Assembly: GCA_024695145.1 (NCBI GenBank)
Contig: JAILIS010000025.1
Coordinates: forward strand, 124,001 to 188,000
Length of the DNA: 64,000 nt
Origin: Lachnospiraceae bacterium
GTDB taxonomy: Bacteria; Bacillota; Clostridia; Lachnospirales; Lachnospiraceae
Direction of reading: 5' to 3'
This document shows positions 17,368 through 28,000 of this stretch, in pieces (within the stretch, counting starts at the first letter, position 1; each line of letters opens with the position of its first letter). Made by a program: the position numbers and the translations under genes. Below the pieces are notes generated by a model. It saw nothing but the letters and a program-made list of their open reading frames with translations. It had not been told where the DNA came from and did not search any database.

Positions 17368-19028
17368 ACCCTTGCCTCGTATGGCTTTAATATACCCGGC
17401 GTATGGTCATCATAATTGGATATGAGTTCCCGACCGGAAGTGCAGTCGAACAGGCTGCACTTTACGTTATTTTCTGTCCAGTTACATGCAACGGTAAGCA
17501 CATCATCATCAAGTATCCGTTCATAGGCATATATACAGTCGCTGTCTTCAAGGAGCGGTCTGAACTTACCGTATACTATGATCTCATTTTCGTGCCGGAG
17601 TCTTATGAGCTTTTTGTAATAGCTGTATACCGAGTCCGGATCGTTTATCTGAGACGCGGCATTTATTTCCGTGTAATTGGGATTGACACCGATCCATGGA
17701 GCGGCGGTTGAAAATCCGCCGTTCATGCTGTTATCCCACTGCATGGGAGTTCGGGCGTTATCCCGGCCCATTGCCGAAAAGCACTTAAGCAGTTCTTCCG
17801 AAGATATCATCCCGTGCTTTGTGACATATTGTCTGTATGCATTGATCTGCTCAACATCTCGGCAGTCCGATATTGACGAAAAGGTCATGTTGGTCATTCC
17901 GAGCTCCTCACCCTGATAAATGTAGGGTGTTCCCTTCATCATGTGAAGGAGTGTGGCGAGCATTTTGGCTGAAAGGACCCTGTATTGCCTGCTGTCATTT
18001 CCGAAGCGGGAGACTGCGCGCGGCTGGTCATGGTTGTCCCAGTAGAGACTTCCCCAGGCCCTGCCCTCCAGTCCGGTCTGCCATTTGTTCAGTATGTTTC
18101 GAAGTTTTGTAAGATCCGGATGATCGTGATCCCATTTTCCGAATACCGGGGTGGTTGTGGCGCCTTTGGAAACATGCTCGAAGTGAAACATCATACCGAG
18201 TTCACTGCCGTCGTTGCCGGCATATTTTACTGCCTCTTCAATACTGAGGCCGTCAGCCTCGCCGACAGTCATGATGTCATATTTCGAAAGGACTTTTCGG
18301 TTCATCTCCCGAAGATATTCATGAACGTGAGGTCCCTGCGCGACATATGGCATTAATTCGCCGTACAGTCCGTCGGTAACCGGCCCCTCGGGGAAGGACG
18401 GGTCTTTGCTGATCATATTGATGGCATCAAGACGGAAACCGTCTATTCCTTTTTCGCACCACCATGTCATCATTTCATAAACGGATTCGCGGACTTTTTT
18501 GTTGGCCCAGTTCAGATCCGGCTGTTTTTTTGTAAAGCAGTGAAGATAATACTGACCGGTAAGATCGTCATATTCCCATGCGGAGCCCGAGAACACCGAC
18601 TGCCAGTTTGTCGGAGGATAAGAGCCTTTACCGTCTTTCCATATATAATAATCCCTGTACGGATCATCCTTTGAACTGCGGCTTCGCAAAAACCACTCAT
18701 GTTCATCCGAGGTGTGATTTACGACAAGATCCATGACGATCTTTATACCAAGTTCATGCGCGGTTGCAAGCATGTTGTCAAAATCTTTCATGGTACCGAA
18801 TTCCGGCATTATATCCCTGTAATCCGATACATCATATCCGTTGTCGTCATTCGGACTCATATAGACGGGAGAGAGCCATATAACATCGATCCCCAGATCC
18901 GCCAGATATGGGAGGTGCTGCGTTATACCGTTCAGATCGCCTATCCCGTCCCCGTTACTGTCCGCGAAGCTTCTCGGATATATCTGATAAACAACAGCTT
19001 CCTTCCACCATGCTTTTTTATCGTTCAT
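17316..19028 (-). CDS. GH13 oligo-1,6-/alpha-glucosidase
   Basis: This 570-residue cytosolic glycoside hydrolase of the oligo-1,6-glucosidase/alpha-glucosidase type starts AVVYQIYPRSFADSNGDGIG. It carries the catalytic nucleophile Asp201 in GFRLDAI, acid/base Glu257 in TVGEADG and transition-state Asp334 in DNHDQPR. Substrates are probably short alpha-glucosides such as isomaltose or maltose; trehalose-6-phosphate hydrolases are close relatives and cannot be excluded. There is no signal peptide and no adjacent sugar transporter. The last 17 codons lie antisense to the sortase C-terminus. The promoter side faces the regulatory region at 19029-19432. Confidence 0.92.
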   Translation of the reverse strand: MNDKKAWWKEAVVYQIYPRSFADSNGDGIGDLNGITQHLPYLADLGIDVIWLSPVYMSPNDDNGYDVSDYRDIMPEFGTMKDFDNMLATAHELGIKIVMDLVVNHTSDEHEWFLRSRSSKDDPYRDYYIWKDGKGSYPPTNWQSVFSGSAWEYDDLTGQYYLHCFTKKQPDLNWANKKVRESVYEMMTWWCEKGIDGFRLDAINMISKDPSFPEGPVTDGLYGELMPYVAQGPHVHEYLREMNRKVLSKYDIMTVGEADGLSIEEAVKYAGNDGSELGMMFHFEHVSKGATTTPVFGKWDHDHPDLTKLRNILNKWQTGLEGRAWGSLYWDNHDQPRAVSRFGNDSRQYRVLSAKMLATLLHMMKGTPYIYQGEELGMTNMTFSSISDCRDVEQINAYRQYVTKHGMISSEELLKCFSAMGRDNARTPMQWDNSMNGGFSTAAPWIGVNPNYTEINAASQINDPDSVYSYYKKLIRLRHENEIIVYGKFRPLLEDSDCIYAYERILDDDVLTVACNWTENNVKCSLFDCTSGRELISNYDDHTPGILKPYEARVYLTRLATTTNRSASFS

Positions 19029-19111
19029 AGTATGTCTTATCCCTCTTTAACAGTGAATATTTTTATGTTTATTAGTGGATTATATCATATACTTAAGGAT
19101 ACACGGACGGT

Positions 19112-19151
19112 CATATTTTGTGGCGTACCTGTTATTTGACCACAAAATATG
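19112..19151. promoter_or_regulatory. Perfect 12-bp inverted repeat, candidate operator
   Basis: CATATTTTGTGG (19112-19123) and CCACAAAATATG (19140-19151) are exact reverse complements separated by 16 bases. The element lies between the leftward -10 box and the rightward -35 box, so one regulator could act on both genes. No T-run follows, which argues against a terminator. The arms do not fit a CcpA cre site. Confidence 0.55.
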
Positions 19152-19161
19152 TACATTTTGC

Positions 19162-19189
19162 TTGATTTTTGTTAGGTTTATTGTAAAAT
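19162..19189 (+). promoter_or_regulatory. Candidate sigma-A promoter for the LRR genes
   Basis: TTGATT (19162-19167) is separated by 16 bases from TAAAAT (19184-19189). If used, it gives a leader of about 235 bases before the ATG at 19433. Confidence 0.45.
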
Positions 19190-19311
19190 ATACTGTGTAA
19201 ATTTGTGCAAAGTGATTTTTTTCTAATAGAATGGGTCGGATCGGACGATAAATAAAATGGCAGGGTCTAATTTGCGACCGGATATTACAGTTACATAACA
19301 GCATGGAAGCG

Positions 19312-19364
19312 AACATACATATTCTCCGACAGTCCTTACGGATAAGGGCAGGGTTATGTATGTT
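19312..19364 (+). other. Long hairpin in the leader of the LRR gene
   Basis: AACATACATA (19312-19321) pairs exactly with TATGTATGTT (19355-19364). Nested inside, CCTTA (19334-19338) pairs with TAAGG (19343-19347) around a CGGA loop. There is no T-run, so it is probably an RNA structure in the leader rather than an intrinsic terminator. The function is unknown. Confidence 0.45.
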
Positions 19365-19432
19365 AGTCATGTTTTAAGATTTTTATGAGGGATACTGTGA
19401 GGGATAACGGGTCATCAAAAAGGGATATGAAC

Positions 19433-22400
19433 ATGGATGAGAAAAGGATAGGGTACAAATCTATCGAGGAGCAGCTCGCCGAAGTTGAGGCAAAACGCAG
19501 GGCAAAGCAGTCGCAGACGGAAAAAGCCGCAAAGCAGAGCCGGCAGAATCCGGCCGATACGACTGTTAAAAAAGCTTCTTCCGGGAAAAAGAGAAGAGGA
19601 GGAAAGCTTCGGCTCAAAAAAAGTGTCAGAAGGACGCTGGCAGGCCTTATGGCAGCTACGAGTGTTGTTGTGGCAGCGATCCCCGTCGGAAGTGTCAGCG
19701 CTGATTCTGAGGGTGTATACAGGGGCTCGATGAAAAAGGTCACAGACTTTACCGTCAGTGATACTAATGTGCAGAAGGATCTAAGCGTTCCCACATCCGG
19801 TGACCACTTCGGAGGATTTCCCATCATCCCGCCCGAAAAAGATGAATACGGTAATTACAAAAAGACGGATATAGGAGGTAAAGGCTTCTTTATCGTCGAT
19901 TCAAACGGATATAAGACAACCGATTACGTGAGACCGATATATGCACTCGACAGCTCCAAGAGCGATATAGAAGGCTATTTCGAGACGAACGGTGAAGAAG
20001 ATGTATATATCCCGCCCGGAGGCAAGCTGAATCTTGTTACCGGTTATATCACCGATACTACTTCAGCAACCGACTGGACAGCCGTGGATAAATCAAAATG
20101 GTGGACATATGACGGACGCCTTTATGTTCCGCAACTTAAAAAGTTCACGCTGAAAACGAAAGCAAACAATTCCTATACGCTGTACGGAAAGAGGATATGC
20201 ATATATGACAAAGTGGAAGTTATAACCCACAGGGTAAATTTCTACATCGATGGTGAAGCCACACCGTTCTACTCGACGGATGTACGTCATGGAAAAAATG
20301 TCACGGGGTATCCTGCGGCACCGTCACCGATAGAAGGAGGGAGAACTTTTCTGTATTTTTCACCTGATCCGACAACCCTGGTGATAAACAAAGATGAGGA
20401 TATTATAGCTCATTATACCGATCCTACTCCGACACCTACACCGACTACGACAGGTTTCGGAATGGGTGCGCCGATGTCTGCAAGTCCGAGCATGGAGATG
20501 ACACCTCTCGGCGGCAGTGCATCGCCGGACGAAACTCCCGAAGAAGGTTCGGAAGATTCAGGTGGTGCATCTGAAAGCGGAGCCGGAAGCGAAGAGACAC
20601 CGGAGCCTGAGTCTTCGCCGGGATCGGGCGGGCCGGATACGGCTGCGCCTTCCGAAGAGCCTGCGACCGATACTTCAGGATCGGGGGATGGATCCGAACC
20701 TTTAACCGTCATAGAAGAAGAACATGAAATGGAAGAGTCGGGGGCCGCATACAACGGACTTACCGGTGTACTCCTTCAATGGTATCCCGACCAGCCGGAT
20801 CCGGGAGCAGTCGAATACAAAGATGAACCGAGCCAGATAATATACGTCTGTGATGAATATGCGGGCATCTCAAACATTCGGAACAAAGTGTTTGAAGGTA
20901 CCCAGAATGTAAGGATCGTCGATCTGCCGACAAACATCCTGAATATCGGCAACAGTGCGTTCAAGAGTTCGGGAGTGACGTCGATAACGCTCGGTGATGG
21001 TCTTCAAGCGGTAGGCGCATCCGCTTTTGAGGGCTGCCAGGATCTGACATCAGCCTCGTATTCAAACAAAATGTCGCTTGTCGATATCGGATCGAAGGCA
21101 TTTGCAAATACAAGCCTTTCCATGCTTTCTGATTCGGGCTCGGGATTTTCGATACCGTATACAGTCAAGAATATAGGTGACGGGGCATTCCTCGGCACCA
21201 AAATGAGTAAACTGGATTTTTCAAGAGTATCCGGATGTACGGTAGGAAACTGTGCTTTTGCCCAGTGCAAATCGCTTATGGAGATAGATCTCGATTATTA
21301 TGACGGGACTGCTCTTACCATAAGCAATCTCGGGACTGTGGACGGTCTGTTTTGTGAAGATACGAAACTGACAAGTGCCGTTATGCCGACAGGTATGGCT
21401 GACGGCACTGTTTTGCAGCCCGGAACATTCGGGTCATGCGAAGCGTTTAACCATATCGTATTCAAGGACGGAGCCGGAACATTCTCTGACGGTGAGTTTG
21501 ACAAGTATCAGATAACGGTTGAAGGACCGGCACCTACCAACACCGGGAATAACTTGGATCCTGCAGGTAACAGTTCCGCTTCGTTTACATCTGCAATGAA
21601 ACCTGATGATCCTTTAACGCCTGTTTCCGATAATGATTATGTGTACAGGTATTATGCATCCGACGGTACGATGCACGAGGTCGCAAACGAAAAAGCCTAT
21701 GTGCATTCGGATGATTTCTTCACCGACAAGAGTGCGGCAAGCGCCACGGAATTCATCTTTGATGTAAATGAATCTGACTTTTCGCTGTCGGCTTATTTTG
21801 ACAGAAAGACGATCACCCCGCAGAAAGACCTTGAGATAGGTGATTTTATAGGTCAGAGGAGCGGCGGAGATATACCTATATTAAAGATTGGAAAAGACAC
21901 CTTGGGGACCGGAGAAAAGGGTGTTTTTGAGACAAATCAAACGATCCAGTATCTGCAGCTTGATTCCAATCTTAATTCTGTTGGAGACAGTGCATTTAAG
22001 AATACCAAGATCAAAAGACTCTGGGCCAATGTTGACGGTGTCGCTTTCGGACCCAATTCGTTTTATGACAATGCCGTTCTTGAAAGGGCAACATTTGCGT
22101 ATGCCGGAGAGGGCGGCTCTACCCTCGCAGATAACAGTTTCGGCAAGACCCCTGTACTCAACAACATCGATTTTTATGATGACAATCTGGAGACGGGTGA
22201 CAAGAACAGATACGCCAGGTTTTTCCCGGGCTCGATAGCAAGCAATGCATTTTACACGGAAGGCAGAACCGATGAGATAACCTTTAAGGGACCGATGCTG
22301 AAAGATTATGCGCCGTGGGAGTTTGCCATCGATCCGAATTCCAAGATATCGAATAACACCATTTACACCATGTATTATTCGGGCAATCCCTGGAATCTTA

Positions 22401-25021
22401 CCGCCCAGTACCAGGAGCAGCCTTTTGTCAGGACGTATGTTGACTACAGCAACCCATACTCCGATACTACTGCCGATTCTCCAAAGGAATATACCAAGAC
22501 CAAGGAGTTTAAGATCACAGGCAGTGATTTTGAAACCGGAAACGGCGGTGTGTGCCTTCTCAAGTATCCGAATAAGACTTCATATGCTGATATTGATGAC
22601 ATAGACAATGAGTCCGGAACAGGAGCCGTTACCATCAAGAGTCTTGAATCAAAATCAAACCCGACACAGATGGAGCTTGACTGCATTGACCGCGCGGAAA
22701 ACGTACTCGTTCCTTACGGTATCGATTATATTGATACGCTTCATACAAAGAGGACCGACTATACGGCAGGAGATTACTATTACAAGTTCATTGATGACGA
22801 AAGCGATCCGAATTACTACCTTTACAAGAAAGTCGGCGGTGAGTATTATGACATGTTCCGTTACAATCCCGACCTTCTGTCGGTGACATTTGCCGACGGC
22901 AGTGTTGATGATTTCCCTGACAGAACGTTTGAGGGTGCAAAAAATCTTGACAATGTCGTATTTAACAATGATGTAAAGAACATCGGTTATCTTCCATTTT
23001 TCATGCCGGATACGGAGGCGTATGTTCCTTTTTACCAGAAGTATCTTCCGTTTTTGTACAGCCGTAACGGCTCGGGAAATAATCTTGATGAGGAAAACAG
23101 ATCACATTTGAGCAGCGTTGTGTTCAATGCCGAAAACCCAGCCGGTAGCAGTGACAATAAGAGATATTATGCAACCAACGGTATCTTCAAGGGGGATGAC
23201 GGAAGTGATGTGATAGTTGTCCAGATATCGCCGAGTAAAGGAGATGCGGTCATAAAGAGCCAGCCTAACGGCGAAAAATTCTTCTCATCCAACACAATTA
23301 CACCCGAAGACCTTCAGGATGTCACCAAGTATTCTCCTTATGCAGCCAAAGACTGTGACATGATCACGTCGGTAACATTCCCGAGTGACGGCTGCTATAT
23401 ATCATACGGATGCTTTGAGGACTGTGATAAGCTTGCGAACGTTGTAATGCCGAACAAATTCGTATCGGTAGGTGACAAGGCATTTGCATATATAAGTAAT
23501 AACAATATGCAGGTCACATATCCGTACAGTAACGTAAACCTTAACAAGCAGCCGTTTGAGCCGGCAAACAAGACAGGTGATGACATTCCCTACGTAATCT
23601 TCCATGTTAACAAAGACGCGGAATATCTGCTTGACTATGCCGGAAAACATGCAAACATCGAGTCGACGATCAATGATGATACGATCACGATCACATATAA
23701 GGATCCTAATGATCCTTCGTATTTCCAGCAGGTCAAAGACATCAAGTCGGGATCATACGGAGTAAGTAATCCCCCGGCTGTATTGCCGCCGTATCCTGCA
23801 GGTACATACGACTGGATAGGAGCTTATGATTCCGGCGGAGTTGTAGACTGGAATAGTACCGCGCTTGTTGAGGATGCGACATTCTTTGCAACCAAAAAGG
23901 AAAACGTAACGATTTATTTCCTGTTTGATGACGGCAAACAGCTTGATGAGGTTGAGATCCCTAAAGGAGTCACGTTCACATCCGATATGATGCCGTCTTA
24001 TCCGCCTACTTATAACGGGAGACCTTTCCAGTATATAGAAAACAATCCTGTCGGAAAATCGTTCAATGAACAGCCGACAAAACCGACTATAATCCATTAT
24101 GAAGGATCTTCGAGTTCTTCCAGTTCAACGTCGACAACAAGTACCACAAGTTCCACAGGTACTACGAGCAGCACGGGTTCAACCGGAAGCTCGGGCTCAA
24201 CCGGAAGCTCGAGTTCATCCGGAAAATCAAGCAGTTCGGGCAAATCATCAAGCGGAAAGAGCTCAAGCTCATCATTTGCATATCCGGTATATATTCACAG
24301 TGCAGACGGACCGCATGCGGCTGCAGGTATCGGTGGCGGTGCGGCACTCGGTCCGGGAGTCGGATCAACGGTATATGTTGATGACGGCAGCACCGGTGGA
24401 TCAGGCGGATCCGGAAACGGAAGCAGCCACGGCGGAGGAAACACCACGGTTATCTCTACCGCAGGTGGTATAAGCGATCCGGGTAAGATCAGTGCAACCG
24501 TAAACGGATCGAGTGATAACTACATTGTTAAGATCACACAGACCCAGGAAGCCGATGAGGCGGGTCTTGCGGCCCTCCACTCCGAATACGGGGAAGACAT
24601 CAGTGCCATAAGGTATCTGCCGTTTGATATTTCGCTCTATGATTCGACGGGAAGCAATAAGATCAGCCCCGTTCCGGAGGGAGTCAGTGTTTCGATCACG
24701 ATGCCGATACCCGATGATCTTGCGATATACGGAGGAAATGCCAAGATAGCAAGCACCGAAGGCGGTTATCTGGACAAGATGCAGCCGAGATTCACTGTCA
24801 TAGACGGAGTACCGTGCATGACATATACATGCACACATTTCTCGCCGTATATGGTATATGTTGATACAAACAATCTTACCGAAGCCGGAATAGCGGATGC
24901 CACGCCCAAGACTGCTGACGGCATCCATCCGAAGTGGTTTTTGTGCTTCGGCCTGGCGGCCATAGCGGTATTCCTGTTCCTGAAGAAGGATCCGGAAGAG
25001 TATTTGAGGAAAGCAGCCTGA
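19433..25021 (+). CDS. Giant BspA-like leucine-rich-repeat surface protein with sortase-type anchor
   Basis: The protein is about 1862 residues from the ATG at 19433, chosen because AAAAAGGG lies eight bases upstream; an in-frame ATG at 19385 has no good site. A long basic N-terminus precedes a signal sequence (LAGLMAATSVVVAAIPVG, cut near VSADS). Pro/Thr- and acid-rich linkers lie near residues 325-430. Three blocks of BspA/LRR_5 repeats (units such as NIGNSAFKSSGVTSITLGDG) occupy roughly 475-690, 815-930 and 1140-1370. A Ser/Gly-rich stalk follows at about 1557-1680, then a beta-rich domain ending HFSPYMVYVD. The end is TPKTADG (DNA 24902-24922), a hydrophobic helix and KKDPEEYLRKAA, the layout of a cell-wall sorting signal. 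An adhesin role is inferred. Confidence 0.88.
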   Translation: MDEKRIGYKSIEEQLAEVEAKRRAKQSQTEKAAKQSRQNPADTTVKKASSGKKRRGGKLRLKKSVRRTLAGLMAATSVVVAAIPVGSVSADSEGVYRGSMKKVTDFTVSDTNVQKDLSVPTSGDHFGGFPIIPPEKDEYGNYKKTDIGGKGFFIVDSNGYKTTDYVRPIYALDSSKSDIEGYFETNGEEDVYIPPGGKLNLVTGYITDTTSATDWTAVDKSKWWTYDGRLYVPQLKKFTLKTKANNSYTLYGKRICIYDKVEVITHRVNFYIDGEATPFYSTDVRHGKNVTGYPAAPSPIEGGRTFLYFSPDPTTLVINKDEDIIAHYTDPTPTPTPTTTGFGMGAPMSASPSMEMTPLGGSASPDETPEEGSEDSGGASESGAGSEETPEPESSPGSGGPDTAAPSEEPATDTSGSGDGSEPLTVIEEEHEMEESGAAYNGLTGVLLQWYPDQPDPGAVEYKDEPSQIIYVCDEYAGISNIRNKVFEGTQNVRIVDLPTNILNIGNSAFKSSGVTSITLGDGLQAVGASAFEGCQDLTSASYSNKMSLVDIGSKAFANTSLSMLSDSGSGFSIPYTVKNIGDGAFLGTKMSKLDFSRVSGCTVGNCAFAQCKSLMEIDLDYYDGTALTISNLGTVDGLFCEDTKLTSAVMPTGMADGTVLQPGTFGSCEAFNHIVFKDGAGTFSDGEFDKYQITVEGPAPTNTGNNLDPAGNSSASFTSAMKPDDPLTPVSDNDYVYRYYASDGTMHEVANEKAYVHSDDFFTDKSAASATEFIFDVNESDFSLSAYFDRKTITPQKDLEIGDFIGQRSGGDIPILKIGKDTLGTGEKGVFETNQTIQYLQLDSNLNSVGDSAFKNTKIKRLWANVDGVAFGPNSFYDNAVLERATFAYAGEGGSTLADNSFGKTPVLNNIDFYDDNLETGDKNRYARFFPGSIASNAFYTEGRTDEITFKGPMLKDYAPWEFAIDPNSKISNNTIYTMYYSGNPWNLTAQYQEQPFVRTYVDYSNPYSDTTADSPKEYTKTKEFKITGSDFETGNGGVCLLKYPNKTSYADIDDIDNESGTGAVTIKSLESKSNPTQMELDCIDRAENVLVPYGIDYIDTLHTKRTDYTAGDYYYKFIDDESDPNYYLYKKVGGEYYDMFRYNPDLLSVTFADGSVDDFPDRTFEGAKNLDNVVFNNDVKNIGYLPFFMPDTEAYVPFYQKYLPFLYSRNGSGNNLDEENRSHLSSVVFNAENPAGSSDNKRYYATNGIFKGDDGSDVIVVQISPSKGDAVIKSQPNGEKFFSSNTITPEDLQDVTKYSPYAAKDCDMITSVTFPSDGCYISYGCFEDCDKLANVVMPNKFVSVGDKAFAYISNNNMQVTYPYSNVNLNKQPFEPANKTGDDIPYVIFHVNKDAEYLLDYAGKHANIESTINDDTITITYKDPNDPSYFQQVKDIKSGSYGVSNPPAVLPPYPAGTYDWIGAYDSGGVVDWNSTALVEDATFFATKKENVTIYFLFDDGKQLDEVEIPKGVTFTSDMMPSYPPTYNGRPFQYIENNPVGKSFNEQPTKPTIIHYEGSSSSSSSTSTTSTTSSTGTTSSTGSTGSSGSTGSSSSSGKSSSSGKSSSGKSSSSSFAYPVYIHSADGPHAAAGIGGGAALGPGVGSTVYVDDGSTGGSGGSGNGSSHGGGNTTVISTAGGISDPGKISATVNGSSDNYIVKITQTQEADEAGLAALHSEYGEDISAIRYLPFDISLYDSTGSNKISPVPEGVSVSITMPIPDDLAIYGGNAKIASTEGGYLDKMQPRFTVIDGVPCMTYTCTHFSPYMVYVDTNNLTEAGIADATPKTADGIHPKWFLCFGLAAIAVFLFLKKDPEEYLRKAA

Positions 25022-25025
25022 TCTT

Positions 25026-28000
25026 ATGGGGAAGATAATCAGAAGGGTCATAGCTATACTTCTTTGCGCCACTGCGCTTATACTTGCCGTCATTCCGGCA
25101 AAAGAGGCAGAAGCAACATCGACTCACGGAGAATATGAATATGACGGGGCCACAGTTGCCAAATATTTAGGCAGCGATTATGAGGTGGCTATTCCGGCGT
25201 GGGTCAACAGGGTTGGCAAAGAGGCTTTTGAGGGAAATGATAAGATGACAAAGCTTATCATTCCCGATAATGTCACGACGGTTGATTTTGGCGCATTTTC
25301 AAACTGCAGTAATCTTCAGACCGTTCAAATGTCCGAAAGCGTTAGAACTCTTGGTTCCAGCGCTTTTTCGGGTTGTACGAACCTTTATTCCATAAGTGTT
25401 CCTGCAAAAGTCAGGACAATAGGCTCGGGCACATTCGCAGGATGTCCGTCATTATCCGATGTTCCGGTCAGTCCTCTTAACGAAAACTATACGAGCTATG
25501 ACGGAGTGATATACACCTCCGATGGCAGTAAACTTGTACAGTATCTTGCCGGAAGGCCGTCCACAACATATGAGATGCCCGTTTCGGTCCGCGAGATAGA
25601 AGAATATGCTTTCTGGGGCGCCAACAACCTTTCAAAACTGTCCGTAACATACGGGATCAAAGCAATTCCGGAATATGCTTTTGCCAACTGTAAGGGTCTT
25701 CAGCATGTGACACTTCCGAGATCGGTCCAGTCCATTTTCGCATATGCATTTGAAGCCTGTGACAGTCTGTCTTACATAAATATTCCCGATACTGTCGGAT
25801 ATATCGATAACAGAGCCTTTGCAAATACAAGAGGTGCGATACTGCGGTTTCTTGATGCAAACGGAAACGTCGTCAAGTCGGTCAATTCCGATGATGTTGA
25901 AAATTACGGAAGCGGTACGAGCGGCGGAGCATATGTGAGCGAACCTGATTACAGCGAAGCAATGCAGTACAATACTCCTGCACCGGAAGAAGTTACGATC
26001 GTAGGCAGTACGGGAAATGCAGTACCTTCGGGTGATACAGTAACGACAGCAGACGGCTCTGCGGCAGGTAATACAGCAGCAGGAGACGGCTTAGCCACGG
26101 GAGATGCTGCTTCAGCCGCTGGTGATACATCCGCTCCGGGCAGTGCTTCCACTGCGGGCGATACCTCTGCTGCAAGTGATGGCGCTGCTGCCGGCAACAC
26201 TCCTGCGTTTGATCCGACAAATGTCACTCCGCTGGATGAAGGGGACACTCCGGATAACGGAGCATCTTCTGCGGCCGGAACAGACGGCACAGCAGGCGCT
26301 AAGCCTTACGGAAATGCCAAGATAGATCCGGGCGGATCTACTCTTCAGACACCCGGCAATGTGTCGGTGGTCAGTCCTGATGGTACGGTAAATTCCGGTG
26401 TGAATGCCCTGTCCGATATGAATGCAGCCGGTGAAGGTACTGTCGCGCCTGAAGGCGGAACCGAGCCCGGCGGTATATATAACAACGGATACTACAAGGC
26501 GAGTGACAGCGGATCGCCTCCATGGAACACACAGATAGCGAGCAGGGATTTTGAAGACAATATGACCGAGAATGATCTCGGCGGAGGTGTCGTTCTGAAC
26601 GGCTCTGCCGTGCTTCGCATGTCAAGCGACATTCCGGTCAGAGGGTTTAATCTCGGTGATGCCGAATATGAGGACGAGTTCGGAAATACCGCAGGGAATC
26701 TTACAAGAAAACCGGACAGTGATGTTATTGATGACGTATATGCTTCATATAACGGAAGTGCACCCGAAGTAAAGGCTCCTGCAGGAGTTACAAAAATAGG
26801 AGACCGTGCGTTCTATGGCAATGAGAATGTAGGCTCCGTCAGTCTTCCGGCAGGTATTACAGATATCGGGGAGTTCGCATTTGCCAGAAGCGGCCTTTCG
26901 GGCATTACACTTCCGGAAGGGACAAAAAACATAGATTATGCGGCATTTTATATGTGCCCTAACTTAACGGACGTAGGCATTCCTCAAAGTGTTGAGCATG
27001 TTGCCCTCGGAACATTCGACGGAACTCCGTTCCTTGAGAACTGGAAACAGGGCGGGGATACGGATTATCTTGTAGCCGGAGACGGTGTACTTCTTGCATA
27101 TAAAGGAGACGAGAAGAAGGTCATTGTTCCCGAAGGCATAAAGCATATCGGACCGGCTGCGTTTGCAGGAAACAGCAATCTCGAGGGCGTTATCATCCCG
27201 GGAACAGTTACGGATATCGGCGAGGAAGCTTTCAATGAATGTCCTAACCTGCGGGAACTTATATTAAATGAAGGCGTAAGGGATATAGAGGACAGGGCGT
27301 TTAAGAACAGCGATCTTAGAGCCGTGAGCATTCCCGATTCTGTTGAGAATATCGGTCTTTCCGCATTTGATAACGGCGGTAAGCTTACGACGGTGATATT
27401 TAACGGTGATACGGCGCCTTCCGTATCATATGACAAAAGTGCCACCAGACTGTCCGCGAAGGATCTTCGCACCAATGCTTTCGAAGGAGTTTCCAACGCC
27501 ATAGTCAGCAACAAATGCGATCTTAACAGCGGCACGATGTTCGATCCGCAGTATTACGGGTTTGCGGGTCAGGTATATACCATAGATTCCAATGAAGACA
27601 AATCGCTCATACTCGAGCGCTCGCTGACTGAACCCGATATCAACGGTAATGTCATCATCAATCAGAACGTAAATGTTGCCGGACAGCAGTATACGGTCGG
27701 TCATGTTAAAAGTGATGCTTTTGACAGCTACAGAAACTGGTCAAAGTACTATGACAACAAGCCGACAAATGTTATAGTAAACGGTGAACAGTCAGATGAG
27801 CTCGTGTCACTCCTTGACAGCGTGAGCGCCGATGTACTCGGATCTGCGGAAAGTGAGGATACCGAAGCCGCGCAGACTGGATCATTTGATGCGGGGCAGG
27901 ATAATACAGAGGAGTCTGCCGATACTCCGGCTGAAGAGACGCCGCTGCCGGGCGAAGATGAAGAGGGCAATAAGTCAAATATTACCGTATCCGTTAACGG

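Larger units (their letters stand above)
19029..19432. other. 404-base divergent regulatory region between the GH13 and LRR genes
   Basis: No coding sequence is supported here. The region holds a leftward -10 candidate (ATTATA on the plus strand at 19079-19084, 51 bases before the GH13 start), a perfect inverted repeat at 19112-19151, a rightward promoter candidate at 19162-19189, and a leader of more than 200 bases with a long hairpin at 19312-19364. No recognised riboswitch signature was found. Confidence 0.6.

Noticed and set aside
19112..19151. CcpA cre site or terminator for the GH13 region
   Set aside because: The arms lack the cre core, and no T-run follows the stem in either direction.
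19190..19432. Cyclic-di-GMP riboswitch in the LRR leader
   Set aside because: The characteristic conserved segments of the known c-di-GMP riboswitch classes could not be found; only generic stems are present.
24099..24473. Separate basic protein inside the LRR gene stalk
   Set aside because: It arises from reading the Ser/Gly-rich repeats in another frame; composition is an artefact of the low-complexity DNA.
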